Shown: positions 1 through 8,950 of the stretch, in pieces
Layout of the letters: each line of letters opens with the position of its first letter
Position numbering within the stretch: position 1 is the first letter of the stretch
NCBI RefSeq assembly: GCF_030412785.1
Contig: NZ_CP125295.1
Span: 4,836,001 to 4,900,000 of the forward strand
DNA length: 64,000 nucleotides
Reading direction: 5' to 3'
Origin: Paraburkholderia sabiae
Lineage (GTDB): Bacteria > Pseudomonadota > Gammaproteobacteria > Burkholderiales > Burkholderiaceae
Notes under the pieces: generated by a model
The model's input: only the letters and a program-made list of their open reading frames with translations
What the model was told of the DNA's origin: nothing
Databases searched by the model: none
Program-made: the position numbers and the translations under genes

Positions 1-38
1 CAGCGAACCAGGCGGGCGGAAGGTCTGACTAGCGCCGC

Positions 39-395
39 TCAGCTGCCCGATTTGCAGGGAAACGCCTTGCCGAGCCCCAGCGAAACGGCCGTGCTCGCGT
101 TATAGCCCGCCACGTTCGGATTGTCGGCGATGTACTTGCGCACCGCGTCCGTCAGCTGTTGCGAGCGCGCTTCCGGCGGCAGGCAGAAATACTGGCCGAC
201 ACGCGGGCCCGTCGTCCCGCCAATCGCGTCAATCGTGTTGAAGATGCCGTCCGCGGCACCCTCGATATAGGCCGCACACGCGCTACGCGACGCAACGTCG
301 GTCTTCGTGCACAGCTTGTTGAGGTCGCCCCCCGTGAACGCGGCAGCCGTCAACGGCACAGCAAGCGCGCCGGCGCAAATCAAAACCCGCAGCAT
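39..395 (-). CDS. Rap1a/Tai-like immunity-family secreted protein
   Basis: A 118-residue exported protein. Residues 1-19 form a short hydrophobic signal peptide ending in AAA. The mature part has four cysteines (29, 40, 71, 114) and the pattern CAAYIEGAADG near residue 40, followed by FCLPPEA, which is typical of Rap1a/Tai family proteins. Family members such as Serratia Rap1a neutralise type VI amidase effectors in the periplasm. I chose the ATG at 395 because GGAAGG lies just upstream and the signal peptide begins there; a longer reading back to 524 would overlap the neighbouring ankyrin gene and has no signal peptide. No effector or secretion gene is visible nearby, so an immunity role is only a family-based guess. 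Many Burkholderiaceae carry orphan copies. Confidence 0.72.
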   Translation of the reverse strand: MLRVLICAGALAVPLTAAAFTGGDLNKLCTKTDVASRSACAAYIEGAADGIFNTIDAIGGTTGPRVGQYFCLPPEARSQQLTDAVRKYIADNPNVAGYNASTAVSLGLGKAFPCKSGS

Positions 396-513
396 GTTTT
401 TTCCTTCCTGGTGTGAGCCCGGAACGATGCATGGCGTCCGGCGATCTCTGCCGCCCGGACTCGCCACCCGTTCCCGCTTCAATTCGGGCGCGTGGTGACC
501 CGCGCCCAAGCCG

Positions 514-1260
514 CTATTTTGCACTGTTTTGCGGCGTTGCAGGCGCGCCCGCAGGCGCCTGTTGCTGCATCTGCTGGAGCCGCGCCGTCAGCCCTTCGAC
601 GACGTCCGGTTCCTTGTACTGTTTCGCGAAATCGAGTGCCGTCAGGCCGATCTGGTTTTTCACGTTCAGGTCCGCGCCGCTGTCGAGCAGCAGCTTGACG
701 GTCGACACATGGCCGCCGCGCGCCGCCATCATCAGCGGCGTCGTGCCATTCGGCGAACCCGTGTCGATATAGGCGTCATGATCGAGCAGCAGCTTGACGA
801 TGTCGTCGTGACCGTTCGCGGCCGCGTAGTGCAGCGGCGCCCAGCCCTTCTTGTTGACTTCCGCGTCCTTCGCAATCAGCTGCTTGACGATGTTGATGTC
901 GCCATTCAGCGCGGCCATCATCATCGCGTTTTCGCCGGACTTGTCGAGAATCTCGATGTCCGTCTTCGGATTGGCGATCAGCGCGGCCACCACCTGGTCG
1001 GACTTTTCGCGCGCGGCGATCACGAGGAGCGGCATGCCCTGGTTGTCGGCCATGTTCGGGTCCATGCCGTTCGCCAGCTGCTTCTTCACTTCCTTCACGT
1101 CGTCGAACTTGACGGCCTTGATCATCGTGTCCGCGGGCGCGGCCTGCGCGGGCAGCGCGCCGAGCGCTGCGAACGCGACACCTGCCGCCAGCGTCAGCTT
1201 TGCCAGGCTACGGCGAAAATCCGTCGCACAGGCGATGCTCTCGATCGAATATTTTTTCAT
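514..1260 (-). CDS. Exported ankyrin-repeat protein
   Basis: This 248-residue protein starts with a signal-like segment (hydrophobic residues 20-40, ending PAQA|A) and then carries about five ankyrin repeats between residues 45 and 235. Repeat signatures include GWAPLHYAAANGHDDIVKLL and GTTPLMMAARGGH. The last 20 residues are Gln/Ala/Pro-rich. Ankyrin stacks mediate protein-protein contacts; here the target is unknown and the location is probably periplasmic. It lies 51 bp downstream of tatD in the same direction and 118 bp before the Rap1a-like gene, so it could be read from the tatD transcript. The family call is secure; no function can be assigned. Confidence 0.85.
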   Translation of the reverse strand: MKKYSIESIACATDFRRSLAKLTLAAGVAFAALGALPAQAAPADTMIKAVKFDDVKEVKKQLANGMDPNMADNQGMPLLVIAAREKSDQVVAALIANPKTDIEILDKSGENAMMMAALNGDINIVKQLIAKDAEVNKKGWAPLHYAAANGHDDIVKLLLDHDAYIDTGSPNGTTPLMMAARGGHVSTVKLLLDSGADLNVKNQIGLTALDFAKQYKEPDVVEGLTARLQQMQQQAPAGAPATPQNSAK

Positions 1261-1311
1261 ATCTTGCTTTAGGAAACTTCCCTATCCTGTTGATACTAAT
1301 GAATTTATTTC

Positions 1312-2103
1312 TCAGACGACCGACGGCGCCGGAATCTTGAACAGCCGGAAGAAGTTCTCGGTCGTCGCGGCGGCGAGCGCTTCGTCCGGCATCTCGCGCT
1401 GCTGCGCGATGAAGCGTCCGACATAACTCACGTACGCAGGTTCATTCGGCTTGCCGCGATACGGCACGGGCGCGAGGTACGGCGAGTCGGTTTCGATCAG
1501 CAGACGGTCGAGCGGCACGCGGCGCGCGACGTCCTGCACATCCGTTGCGCTCTTGAACGTGACGATGCCCGACAGGGAAATGTAGAAATTCTGCGCGAGC
1601 GCCTGTTCGGCGACGGCCCACGGCTCCGTGAAACAGTGCATCACGCCGCCTGGCTCGCCCGCGCGCTCCTCGGCCATGATCCGCAGCGTGTCTTCCGACG
1701 ACGCCCGCGTATGAATGATCAGCGGCTTGCCCGTCTGGTGCGCGGCACGGATATGGACGCGAAAGCGCTCGCGCTGCCATTCCATATCGTCGATCGAGCG
1801 GCCTTCGAGGCGATAGTAGTCGAGGCCCGTTTCGCCGATCGCCACTACCTTCGGATGCTGCGCCAGTTCGACCAGTTCGGCGACGGTCGGCTCCCGCGCG
1901 TCTTCGTGATCGGGATGCACGCCCACGGACGCATACACGTTGTCGTACGAGCCCGCGATCTCCAGCACGGACGGCAGCGTTTCGAAATCGACCGATACGC
2001 ACAGCGCGTGCGTCACCGAGTGCGAACGCATGTTCTCGAGCACTTGCGGCAGACGGTCGCCGAGTCCTTCGAAGTTGATATGGCAGTGGGAGTCGACAAA
2101 CAT
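1312..2103 (-). CDS. TatD/YcfH family metal-dependent DNase
   Basis: A 263-residue TIM-barrel hydrolase. The metal-binding set of the TatD family is complete: HxH at residues 6-8 (DSHCHIN), Glu91 in GETGLDYYR, His131 in IIHTR, His156 in VMHCF and Asp206 in ETDSPYLAP. TatD-family proteins have 3'-5' exonuclease or related phosphodiesterase activity on DNA in the cytoplasm. It is 66 bp downstream of holB, as its YcfH relative is in many proteobacteria, so it probably belongs to the mltG-tmk-holB-tatD operon. The length matches the family. The precise substrate cannot be told from sequence. Confidence 0.93.
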   Translation of the reverse strand: MFVDSHCHINFEGLGDRLPQVLENMRSHSVTHALCVSVDFETLPSVLEIAGSYDNVYASVGVHPDHEDAREPTVAELVELAQHPKVVAIGETGLDYYRLEGRSIDDMEWQRERFRVHIRAAHQTGKPLIIHTRASSEDTLRIMAEERAGEPGGVMHCFTEPWAVAEQALAQNFYISLSGIVTFKSATDVQDVARRVPLDRLLIETDSPYLAPVPYRGKPNEPAYVSYVGRFIAQQREMPDEALAAATTENFFRLFKIPAPSVV

Positions 2104-2169
2104 GGTGAAGTCCTGCGAAAAATCCGTTGGTGAATCCGATCGGGCCAGCGAAAAACCTTGCCGTGCGCG

Positions 2170-3219
2170 CTAAACGAACAGGTCGCGGTAGCCGAGAAAC
2201 AGTTCCTCGAACACGAGCCGCGCATTCAGCGGATGGTTTTCGACCGCGCGCTGCCGCGTGACCGACCGCATGAAGCGCGCGAATGCGTTCGCGTCGGCCT
2301 GCGACGCGCAACGCGCGAGCGCCGCCGACGCCGCCGGGAAATAACGCGGCGTGCCCGCCGTGCCAACCGTCGACTGCGCGAGCAGGTCGTACATCCAGCG
2401 CTGCAGCCAGCCGAGCACGACGGGAACGGGCAGCTTTTGCAGCGTCTCGCCGCACGCGAAGGCGTCGCAATTCGGGCCGGCGGCCAGCTGCTTCAGCGTC
2501 CAGTCGCGCAACGGACGGTTTTCGTCGCTCGCGAGCGCCAGCGCGGCCAGCGGCGCGCCGCCCGCTTCCGCGAGCAGGCCCGGCGCATCGTCGACGCCTT
2601 GTTGCGCGAGCCACGCGGTCGCGGCTTCCGGCGACGGCGTCGTCATCGGCCATTGGCGGCAGCGGCTGATGATAGTCGGCAACAGCCGGTCGATACGCGC
2701 CGACACCATCAGGAACACGACACCCGCGGGCGGCTCTTCAAGCGTTTTCAGCAGCGCGTTGGCGGCCGCGACGTTCAGCGCCTCGGCCGGATACAGCACG
2801 ACGACGCGCACGCCGCCGCGATGCGAACCGACGCCGCAGAAGTCCAGCAGCGCCCGCACCTGCTCGATCTTGATTTCCTTGCTGGGCGTGCGCGTTTTCT
2901 TGCCGCTGTCGTCGGCGTCGGCCTTCTCGGCCTTTTCATCGGCGGCTGCGCTGGTGAAGCCGGCTTCGGACGCGAGCGCTTCCGGCAGCACGATCCGGTA
3001 ATCGGGATGATTACCCTGCGTGAACCAGTTGCACGCCGCGCACGTGCCGCACGGCTCGCCGTTCGGCAGCGCCGATTCGCACAGCAGCCCCTGCGCCAGA
3101 TGCTGGGCAAACCGCAGCTTGCCGATGCCTGCCTGCCCGTGGAGCAGCAACGCATGCGGCCAGTGGGCGCGCAATTGCTGCAGGCGGTTCCAGTCGTCGG
3201 TTTGCCACGGATAAATCAT
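2170..3219 (-). CDS. holB: DNA polymerase III subunit delta' (clamp loader)
   Basis: 349 residues. A P-loop-like GQAGIGK sits at residues 28-34, followed by a zinc-binding cysteine set (Cys47, Cys57, Cys60, Cys63), then an LLKTLEEPP segment and an SRC motif typical of clamp-loader subunits. Delta' is the stator of the clamp loader that places the beta clamp on primed DNA. The segment at about residues 92-118 is acidic and lysine-rich and looks like a family-variable insertion. It lies 93 bp downstream of tmk, the usual tmk-holB order. The ATG at 3219 gives the normal N-terminus. Confidence 0.94.
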   Translation of the reverse strand: MIYPWQTDDWNRLQQLRAHWPHALLLHGQAGIGKLRFAQHLAQGLLCESALPNGEPCGTCAACNWFTQGNHPDYRIVLPEALASEAGFTSAAADEKAEKADADDSGKKTRTPSKEIKIEQVRALLDFCGVGSHRGGVRVVVLYPAEALNVAAANALLKTLEEPPAGVVFLMVSARIDRLLPTIISRCRQWPMTTPSPEAATAWLAQQGVDDAPGLLAEAGGAPLAALALASDENRPLRDWTLKQLAAGPNCDAFACGETLQKLPVPVVLGWLQRWMYDLLAQSTVGTAGTPRYFPAASAALARCASQADANAFARFMRSVTRQRAVENHPLNARLVFEELFLGYRDLFV

Positions 3220-3312
3220 CGTTTGTCTTTTGAATCAATGTGTTGAAGACGATTTTCAATGTATCGGCCGAGTATTGCCAGTGTTATGCGTTCGGCCTAT
3301 ATGATCGGAAAA

Positions 3313-3936
3313 TCAAAGAGATACGATCAGTTCTTCAAGCTGTTTCTGGATTTCTGCAATGGTGCGCGTCGAGTCGATGATAGCGAATCGGTACGGCGCT
3401 TCCTCGGCACGGCGCAGATATTCGGTGCGCGTGCGCGTGAAAAATGCGTCCGACTCGCTTTCGAAACGATCCGGCGCGCGCGCCGCGCTGCGCCTCTCGC
3501 TTGCCGTGTCAGGCGGCACGTCGAACAGCACGGTCAGGTCCGGCTGAAACCCGCCCTGCACCCAGCGTTCGAGTGTCTCCAGCTTGTCGCGCGGCAAACC
3601 GCGGCCGCCGCCCTGATAGGCGAAAGTCGCGTCGGTGAAACGGTCGGACAGCACCCAGTCGCCGCGCGCGAGCGCCGGCTCGATCACCTGGGCGAGATGC
3701 TCGCGGCGCGCGGCGAACATGAGCAGCGCCTCGGTTTCGAGATCCATGGCCTCGTGCAGCAGGATGTCGCGCAGCGATTCGCCGAGCTTCGTGCCGCCCG
3801 GCTCGCGCGTCATAACCACCGAGCGGCCCGCGCCCGCCACCTTCTGCTCCAGCCGGTCACGGAACCAGCCGAGGTGCGTGGTCTTGCCCGCGCCGTCGAT
3901 GCCCTCGAACGTAATGAATTTTCCCCGCGCCATCAT
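3313..3936 (-). CDS. tmk: Thymidylate kinase (dTMP kinase)
   Basis: 207 residues; phosphorylates dTMP to dTDP in dTTP synthesis. The P-loop [10 protein letters not shown] is at residues 11-20, the DRF motif that contacts dTMP is in the middle ([18 protein letters not shown]), and the C-terminal half has the conserved DVPPDTA segment. The start codon overlaps the stop of mltG (shared ATGA), which suggests translational coupling. Followed by holB. All features are those of the normal enzyme. Confidence 0.96.
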   Translation of the reverse strand: MMARGKFITFEGIDGAGKTTHLGWFRDRLEQKVAGAGRSVVMTREPGGTKLGESLRDILLHEAMDLETEALLMFAARREHLAQVIEPALARGDWVLSDRFTDATFAYQGGGRGLPRDKLETLERWVQGGFQPDLTVLFDVPPDTASERRSAARAPDRFESESDAFFTRTRTEYLRRAEEAPYRFAIIDSTRTIAEIQKQLEELIVSL

Positions 3937-4943
3937 TGCCCTCGAATGTACTTGTCGACGGCCTTGTTGTGATCGCCGAGCGTGTCAGAAAAAATGCTGC
4001 TGCCGTCGCCGCGCGACACGAAATACAGCGCGCTGGTCGGCGCCGGATTGAGCGCGGCCTGCAGCGACGCGATGCCCGGCAGCGCGATCGGCGAAGGCGG
4101 CAAGCCCATGCGCGTATAGGTATTGTAGGGAGTGTCCGCCTGCAGATCCTTTTTGCGCAGATGACCCGTGTAGCTGTCGCCCATTCCGTAGATCACGGTC
4201 GGGTCCGTCTGCAGCGGCATGCCCACGCGCAGACGGTTGGCGAACACGCCCGCGACCATCGCGCGGTCGGACGCCTTGCCCGTTTCCTTTTCGACGATCG
4301 ACGCCATCGTCAGCGCATCGTACGGCGTCTTGTACGGCAGGCCCGGCGCGCGCGCGGCCCATGCTTCGTCGATGCGCAGCTTCATCAGCCGGTAAGCGCG
4401 GCGATAGACGTCGAGATCGCTGGTGTCCTTGTCGAACAGATAGGTGTCGGGGAAGAAGAGCCCCTCACCCGTGCCCGTTGGCGTCTCGGGCGCGCCGATC
4501 GCCTTGAGCAGATCCGCGTCCGCCATGCCTGCCGTGTCGTGCTTCAGCGCCGGGTTCGAATCCAGTTCGGCGCGCATGTGCCTGAAGGTCCAACCTTCGA
4601 TGATCGTCGCCACGTATTCGTTCACGTCGCCACGCGCGATCTTCTGGAGCACGTCGTACGGCGTGACGCCCTGCTTGAACTCGTAGTTGCCCGATTTGAG
4701 CGCCGTCTGCAGGCCGAGCGCGCGCGTCATCAGCACGAACAGTTCGGGTTCGACGGGCACGCCACCGCGATTGAGTTGCGTCGTGACGCTGCGCAGGCTG
4801 CTATGCGGCTTGATCGTGACGTCGAGTTGCGGGGTAGCGAGTTGGACGGGAGTCGTGGCCCAGCGGTACGCGCCGTACGCCGCGGCGGCGATCAGCATCG
4901 CGAGCAGGACGCAGGCGATGAGACATTTCTTCAGGAGGGACAT
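3933..4943 (-). CDS. mltG: Endolytic murein transglycosylase MltG
   Basis: 336 residues. One N-terminal membrane helix (about residues 6-28) is followed by a periplasmic YceG/MltG domain. The catalytic Glu is in ASIVEKETG, and the conserved [23 protein letters not shown] and HNKAV segments are present. MltG cuts nascent glycan strands and sets their length. I chose the ATG at 4943 because the transmembrane helix follows at once; a reading extended to 5135 would overlap the divergent ygfZ. First gene of the mltG-tmk-holB-tatD run; it overlaps tmk by 4 bp. Confidence 0.93.
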   Translation of the reverse strand: MSLLKKCLIACVLLAMLIAAAAYGAYRWATTPVQLATPQLDVTIKPHSSLRSVTTQLNRGGVPVEPELFVLMTRALGLQTALKSGNYEFKQGVTPYDVLQKIARGDVNEYVATIIEGWTFRHMRAELDSNPALKHDTAGMADADLLKAIGAPETPTGTGEGLFFPDTYLFDKDTSDLDVYRRAYRLMKLRIDEAWAARAPGLPYKTPYDALTMASIVEKETGKASDRAMVAGVFANRLRVGMPLQTDPTVIYGMGDSYTGHLRKKDLQADTPYNTYTRMGLPPSPIALPGIASLQAALNPAPTSALYFVSRGDGSSIFSDTLGDHNKAVDKYIRGQ

Positions 4944-5020
4944 GGAAACGTGGTTCGAGTGAAGCCAATATAATACTTGCTTGCCTCCGCCAAAGTCAGA
5001 ATTGACTGTTCCCCGAATCC
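4944..5020. promoter_or_regulatory. Divergent promoter region mltG/ygfZ
   Basis: These 77 bp separate two divergently transcribed genes and must hold both promoters. A perfect TATAAT at 4969-4974 on the plus strand can serve ygfZ. On the minus strand, TATTAT at 4970-4975 lies 18 bp from CTGACT (4994-4999) and can serve mltG. The two -10 boxes overlap, so the promoters may exclude each other. Prediction by eye only. Confidence 0.45.
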
Positions 5021-6070
5021 ATGAACGCACCGCTCGCTTCTGCTCCCGGCACTGCTGTCCCCGCTCCCGTATCGCTTCCTGTGTTCCCGCGTCCGGCGCG
5101 CGACGAGTTCGACGCTGTGCTGTCGGCCGGCGCATTCATGCCGCTGCCGCAGTTCGGCGTGATCGACGCGACGGGCGACGATGCCGCGTCGTTCCTGCAC
5201 TCGCAGCTCACCAACGACACGCAGCACCTCGACGCGGCGACCGCGCGCCTTGCCGGCTATTGCTCGCCGAAGGGTCGTCTGCTGGCGTCGTTCCTGATGT
5301 GGTGCAGCGGCGAGTCGATCCGGATGCTGGTGTCGAAGGACGTGCAGCCCGCCGCGCAGAAGCGGCTTTCGATGTTCGTGCTGCGCGCGAAGGCGAAGCT
5401 CAGCGACGCATCGGGCGATGTGCTGGCCATCGGTCTTGCCGGCGACGTGCGCGGCGCGCTCTCGGGTGTGTTCGACGCGATTCCCGACGGCGTGCATGTG
5501 AAAGTCGACGGGCCGGCGGGCTCGCTGGTGCGCGTGCCGGACGCAGCGGGACGTCTGCGCTACGTGTGGGTCGGACCGAAAGCCGAAGTCGAAGCGCGTC
5601 TGCCCGCGCTCGAAGCCAAGCTGCGCCGCGTGTCGCCTGCCGTGTGGGACTGGCTCGACATCCGTGCGGGCGAACCGCGCATCACGCAGCGCGTGGTCGA
5701 GCAGTTCGTGCCGCAGATGATCAACTTCGACGTGCTGGGCGGCGTCAATTTCCGCAAGGGCTGCTATCCGGGTCAGGAGATCGTTGCGCGCAGCCAGTAT
5801 CGCGGCACGATCAAGCGGCGCATGTCGCTGGCTAATGTCGCGGGCGAGACGGAGAGCGTCGTTCCGGGCGCCGAACTGTTCCATTCGGACGATCCGGGCC
5901 AGCCGTGCGGCATGCTCGTCAACACGGCGGCCGCGCCTGACGGCGGCGTCGATGCGCTCGTCGAAATCAAGCTGGCCGCGCTCGAAAACGGCACCGTGCA
6001 TCTGGGCGCCGCCGATGGTCCCGCGCTGACCTTCCTGCCGTTGCCTTACGCCCTGCCGACGGAAGTCTGA
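5021..6070 (+). CDS. ygfZ: Folate-binding YgfZ/GcvT-like Fe-S maintenance protein
   Basis: 349 residues. The family signature KGCYPGQE is at residues 246-253, followed by the conserved Arg in SQYRG. YgfZ proteins bind folate and support assembly or repair of some Fe-S enzymes, including tRNA-modifying MiaB in Escherichia coli. The domain order is that of the GcvT fold (N-terminal part about 40-130, middle 130-240, C-terminal barrel 280-349). About the first 30 residues are Ala/Pro-rich and probably disordered. Divergent from mltG, 94 bp before the NRDE gene, with which it may be co-transcribed. Confidence 0.9.
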   Translation: MNAPLASAPGTAVPAPVSLPVFPRPARDEFDAVLSAGAFMPLPQFGVIDATGDDAASFLHSQLTNDTQHLDAATARLAGYCSPKGRLLASFLMWCSGESIRMLVSKDVQPAAQKRLSMFVLRAKAKLSDASGDVLAIGLAGDVRGALSGVFDAIPDGVHVKVDGPAGSLVRVPDAAGRLRYVWVGPKAEVEARLPALEAKLRRVSPAVWDWLDIRAGEPRITQRVVEQFVPQMINFDVLGGVNFRKGCYPGQEIVARSQYRGTIKRRMSLANVAGETESVVPGAELFHSDDPGQPCGMLVNTAAAPDGGVDALVEIKLAALENGTVHLGAADGPALTFLPLPYALPTEV

Positions 6071-6164
6071 GTTTCCTTTCGTTCCTGCCGACGTCGCGCC
6101 TCTCTTGCAGGCGCGACGGATTCCCGCTGTATTCAACGCTGTCCCGCTACCGAGACTTCCTCTG

Positions 6165-6989
6165 ATGTGTCTGATCGTGTTCGACTGGCGCCCCGAAGCG
6201 TCTGACGGTCCGCTGTTCACACTCGCGGCGAATCGCGACGAATTCCTGAAGCGCACTGCCGAACCGATGCATTGGTGGGACGACACGCCCGGTCTGCTGG
6301 CGGGCCGCGATCTTGTCGGCGGCGGGACGTGGCTCGGTATGACGCGCGACGGACGCTTCGCCGCGCTCACCAACTATCGCTCGCCGAGCGAAATGCGCGC
6401 CGATGCGCCGACGCGCGGCACGCTGGTCAGCAACTGGCTGTCGGGCGAGCACGGCATCGAAAGCGGCGCGCCGCTCGACTATCTGATGCAGGTCGCGCAA
6501 GACGGCGACATGTACAACGGCTTCAACCTGCTCGTCGGCGACTGGATGCGGCGCGAACTGGGCTGGTACTGCAACCGCTCGCCTGCTGCGCCGACCTTGC
6601 TCGCGCCGGGCACGCACGGTATTTCGAATGCGGTGCTCGACACGCCCTGGCCGAAACTCGTGCGTAAGCGCGCCGAACTCGCCCAGACGCTTGCCGACGA
6701 TAGCCGTCCGCCGCTTGCAACATTGATCGACCTGATGCGCGACCCGCATGTCGCGCGCGACGACGAACTTCCGGCGACAGGAATTTCGCTCGAACGCGAG
6801 CGCGCGCTGTCGGCCGCTTTCATCGATACGCCCGAGTACGGCACGCGCGGCACGACGGCATTGCAGGTCGTGGTCGCTGAGGGCGAACGCCTGAGCGTCT
6901 CGGCACTGGAGCGCAGCGACGACAACGGCTCGCACCGCATCGTGCGTCCAGGCGATTACGAGCGCAATTTCACGTTCGATATCGCCTGA
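6165..6989 (+). CDS. NRDE (TANGO2-like) family protein
   Basis: 274 residues beginning with MCLIVF; Cys2 directly after the start Met is characteristic of the NRDE/TANGO2 family. The signature NRDE occurs at about residue 25 (TLAANRDEF). Other conserved segments are WLGMTRDGRFAALTNYR and GTHGISNA. In eukaryotes TANGO2 has been linked to haem handling and metabolism; in bacteria the biochemical role is not established. The ATG at 6165 is chosen over an upstream one at 6105 because family proteins begin exactly at MCL. It ends 12 bp before the convergent esterase gene. Confidence 0.88.
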   Translation: MCLIVFDWRPEASDGPLFTLAANRDEFLKRTAEPMHWWDDTPGLLAGRDLVGGGTWLGMTRDGRFAALTNYRSPSEMRADAPTRGTLVSNWLSGEHGIESGAPLDYLMQVAQDGDMYNGFNLLVGDWMRRELGWYCNRSPAAPTLLAPGTHGISNAVLDTPWPKLVRKRAELAQTLADDSRPPLATLIDLMRDPHVARDDELPATGISLERERALSAAFIDTPEYGTRGTTALQVVVAEGERLSVSALERSDDNGSHRIVRPGDYERNFTFDIA

Positions 6990-7001
6990 GCGCGAGCCGA
7001 C

Positions 7002-7961
7002 TCACTCCACGCCGAACGCGTCGCGCAACGCCGCTACCGCATCGGCATGCGCGGGCGCCACATCCGGCACATAGCCGCCCATCTTGAAGAACTCGTGGAT
7101 CATGCCCGCGTAGCACGTGAACGCGACGGCATTCCCCGCCTCGCGCAACTTGAGCGCGTAGGCTTCGCCTTCGTCGCTGAGCGGATCGTATTCGGCTGTC
7201 GCAATCCATGCAGGCGCGACCCCGCGAAAGTCGGGGGCGCCGCGTGTGCCGTCGAGCGGCGCGAAGCGCCAGTCGTGACGATCGTCGGCGTTGCGCACGT
7301 ATTGCTCGAAGAACCACTGGATCGTGTCGCCGGACAACAGATAGCCATCGGAGAGCCGCTCATGCGAGTCGGTCTGCTGATGCCCTGTCGTGCCCGGATA
7401 GATCAGCAGTTGCAGCACGAGCGGAACGCCCGCGTCGCGTGCGAGCACCGCGCATACAGTGGCGAGCGTGCCGCCCGCGCTGTCGCCGCCAACGGCGATC
7501 CGCCCAGCGTCGACGCCATATAACGCAGCGTTCTCGTGCAGCCACTTGAGCGCATCGAATGCGTCGTCGACGGCCGTCGGGAATTTGTGCTCCGGCGCGA
7601 GCCGGTAGTCGACGGACATCACGACGCACTGCGCATCGCGCGCGAACATCCGGCAGATCGCGTCGTGCGTGTTCACGCTGCCGACCGTGAATCCACCGCC
7701 GTGATAGTAGACGAGCGCGGGCGCGGGATTCGCCCATTGCGGCTCGGCGGGATGATAGAGACGCACGCGAATGGCCGCGCCGTCGCGCATCGACACCTCG
7801 ACATCCTCGATGGAAAACATCGGCGCAGCGGGCACTTCGAGAATCGGCGCGCTCTTCTCGTAAGAGGCACGCGCCGCTTGCGGCGTCAGGTCGTGATAAG
7901 CGGGACGCTTTGCGCGCGCAATCATCTCGAGCACCTGCTCGATCTTTGGGTTCAACGGCAT
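7002..7961 (-). CDS. Alpha/beta hydrolase, hormone-sensitive-lipase type esterase
   Basis: 319 residues. The oxyanion-hole motif HGGG is at 87-90, the nucleophile Ser161 is in GGDSAGG, and Asp259 (AEYDPLSDEG) and His289 (GMIHEFF) complete the triad. This is a bacterial HSL/family IV carboxylesterase acting on short-chain esters; the natural substrate is unknown. The ATG at 7961 gives the typical MPLNPKIEQVL start. It is the last gene of a minus-strand set (thioesterase, MDR oxidoreductase, SDR, esterase) with gaps of 64, 32 and 87 bp, which suggests one catabolic operon. Confidence 0.92.
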   Translation of the reverse strand: MPLNPKIEQVLEMIARAKRPAYHDLTPQAARASYEKSAPILEVPAAPMFSIEDVEVSMRDGAAIRVRLYHPAEPQWANPAPALVYYHGGGFTVGSVNTHDAICRMFARDAQCVVMSVDYRLAPEHKFPTAVDDAFDALKWLHENAALYGVDAGRIAVGGDSAGGTLATVCAVLARDAGVPLVLQLLIYPGTTGHQQTDSHERLSDGYLLSGDTIQWFFEQYVRNADDRHDWRFAPLDGTRGAPDFRGVAPAWIATAEYDPLSDEGEAYALKLREAGNAVAFTCYAGMIHEFFKMGGYVPDVAPAHADAVAALRDAFGVE

Positions 7962-8048
7962 GGTCGGACGACGGCGTGCATGCGCCGGACGGTGGAATTG
8001 AGCGCGAAATGATGCCACGAACACGGGCCGCCCCGCTCGCAACAGGCG

Positions 8049-8918
8049 CTAGTTCGCTGTCTTGACCTCGGGCTTCAACGACAACGGATCGGTCGGATTA
8101 CGCTGCTGTTCGATGTCCTCGTGGCGCAGCCGCACGGTCGCGAGAATGGCGGGATGCGTGAGGATATAAAAGCGCCGCTCGGCGATCGCTTCGAACGTCA
8201 GCGCGGCGACGTCCGTCGCGTTCAGTTTGCCCGAGCGCACCGCGCGTTGGAGCTGCTTGTCGGCGGCGAGTTGCGAACGCGTCGGCCCGGCGCTGTTACG
8301 CAGCGCCTCGGGTCGCGCACGCTCGGCGTCCGCGATACCCGTTGGCACGAACGCAGGACACAGCAGCGAGCAGCCGACCTCGCCGCCCGCGCTCTGCAGA
8401 TCGTGATACAGCGTCTCCGTCAGCGACACCACGGCGTGTTTCGACGCGTTGTAGATGCCCATCGACGGCGGCGACAACAGACCCGCGACCGATGCCGTAT
8501 TGACGATATGCGCCGGCTCGTTCTGCCCGAGCATGATGGGCGTGAAGACGCGCACGCCGTGCGCGACGCCCATCACGTTGACGCCGAACACCCACGCCCA
8601 GTCGTTTGCCGAGCTTTCCCACAGGAAGCCGCCGGAGCCCACGCCCGCATTGTTGAACAGCAGATGAACCTTGCCGAACGCTTCGAGCGCGGCATCCGCG
8701 AGCGCCTGAACCTGCGCGCCATCCGACACGTCCGTGCGCACACCGATCACGTCTGCGCCTTGTGCACGCAACGCATCGACCGTTTGCGCGAGCGTGCTCT
8801 CGTCGACATCCGCGAGCACGAGCTTCATGCCGAGCGACGCGCCCTTTTCCGCGAACGCGCGGCCGAAGCCGCTCGCCGCGCCGGTGATCACGGCGACTTT
8901 GCCGTCGAACTCGAACAT
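8049..8918 (-). CDS. SDR family oxidoreductase
   Basis: 289 residues with all classical short-chain dehydrogenase landmarks: the dinucleotide motif TGAASGFG (12-19), NNAG (89-92), and catalytic Ser143, Tyr156 and Lys160 (YNASK). Asp37 in LADVDE at the end of the second strand favours NAD(H) over NADP(H). Substrate unknown. The extended C-terminal segment (residues 190-289) includes RPEALRNSAGPTRSQL and is longer than in minimal SDRs. It lies 32 bp downstream of the MDR gene in the same probable operon. Confidence 0.92.
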   Translation of the reverse strand: MFEFDGKVAVITGAASGFGRAFAEKGASLGMKLVLADVDESTLAQTVDALRAQGADVIGVRTDVSDGAQVQALADAALEAFGKVHLLFNNAGVGSGGFLWESSANDWAWVFGVNVMGVAHGVRVFTPIMLGQNEPAHIVNTASVAGLLSPPSMGIYNASKHAVVSLTETLYHDLQSAGGEVGCSLLCPAFVPTGIADAERARPEALRNSAGPTRSQLAADKQLQRAVRSGKLNATDVAALTFEAIAERRFYILTHPAILATVRLRHEDIEQQRNPTDPLSLKPEVKTAN

Positions 8919-8950
8919 GCCGATTTCCTTGTTTCGCGATATGTGCCGGT

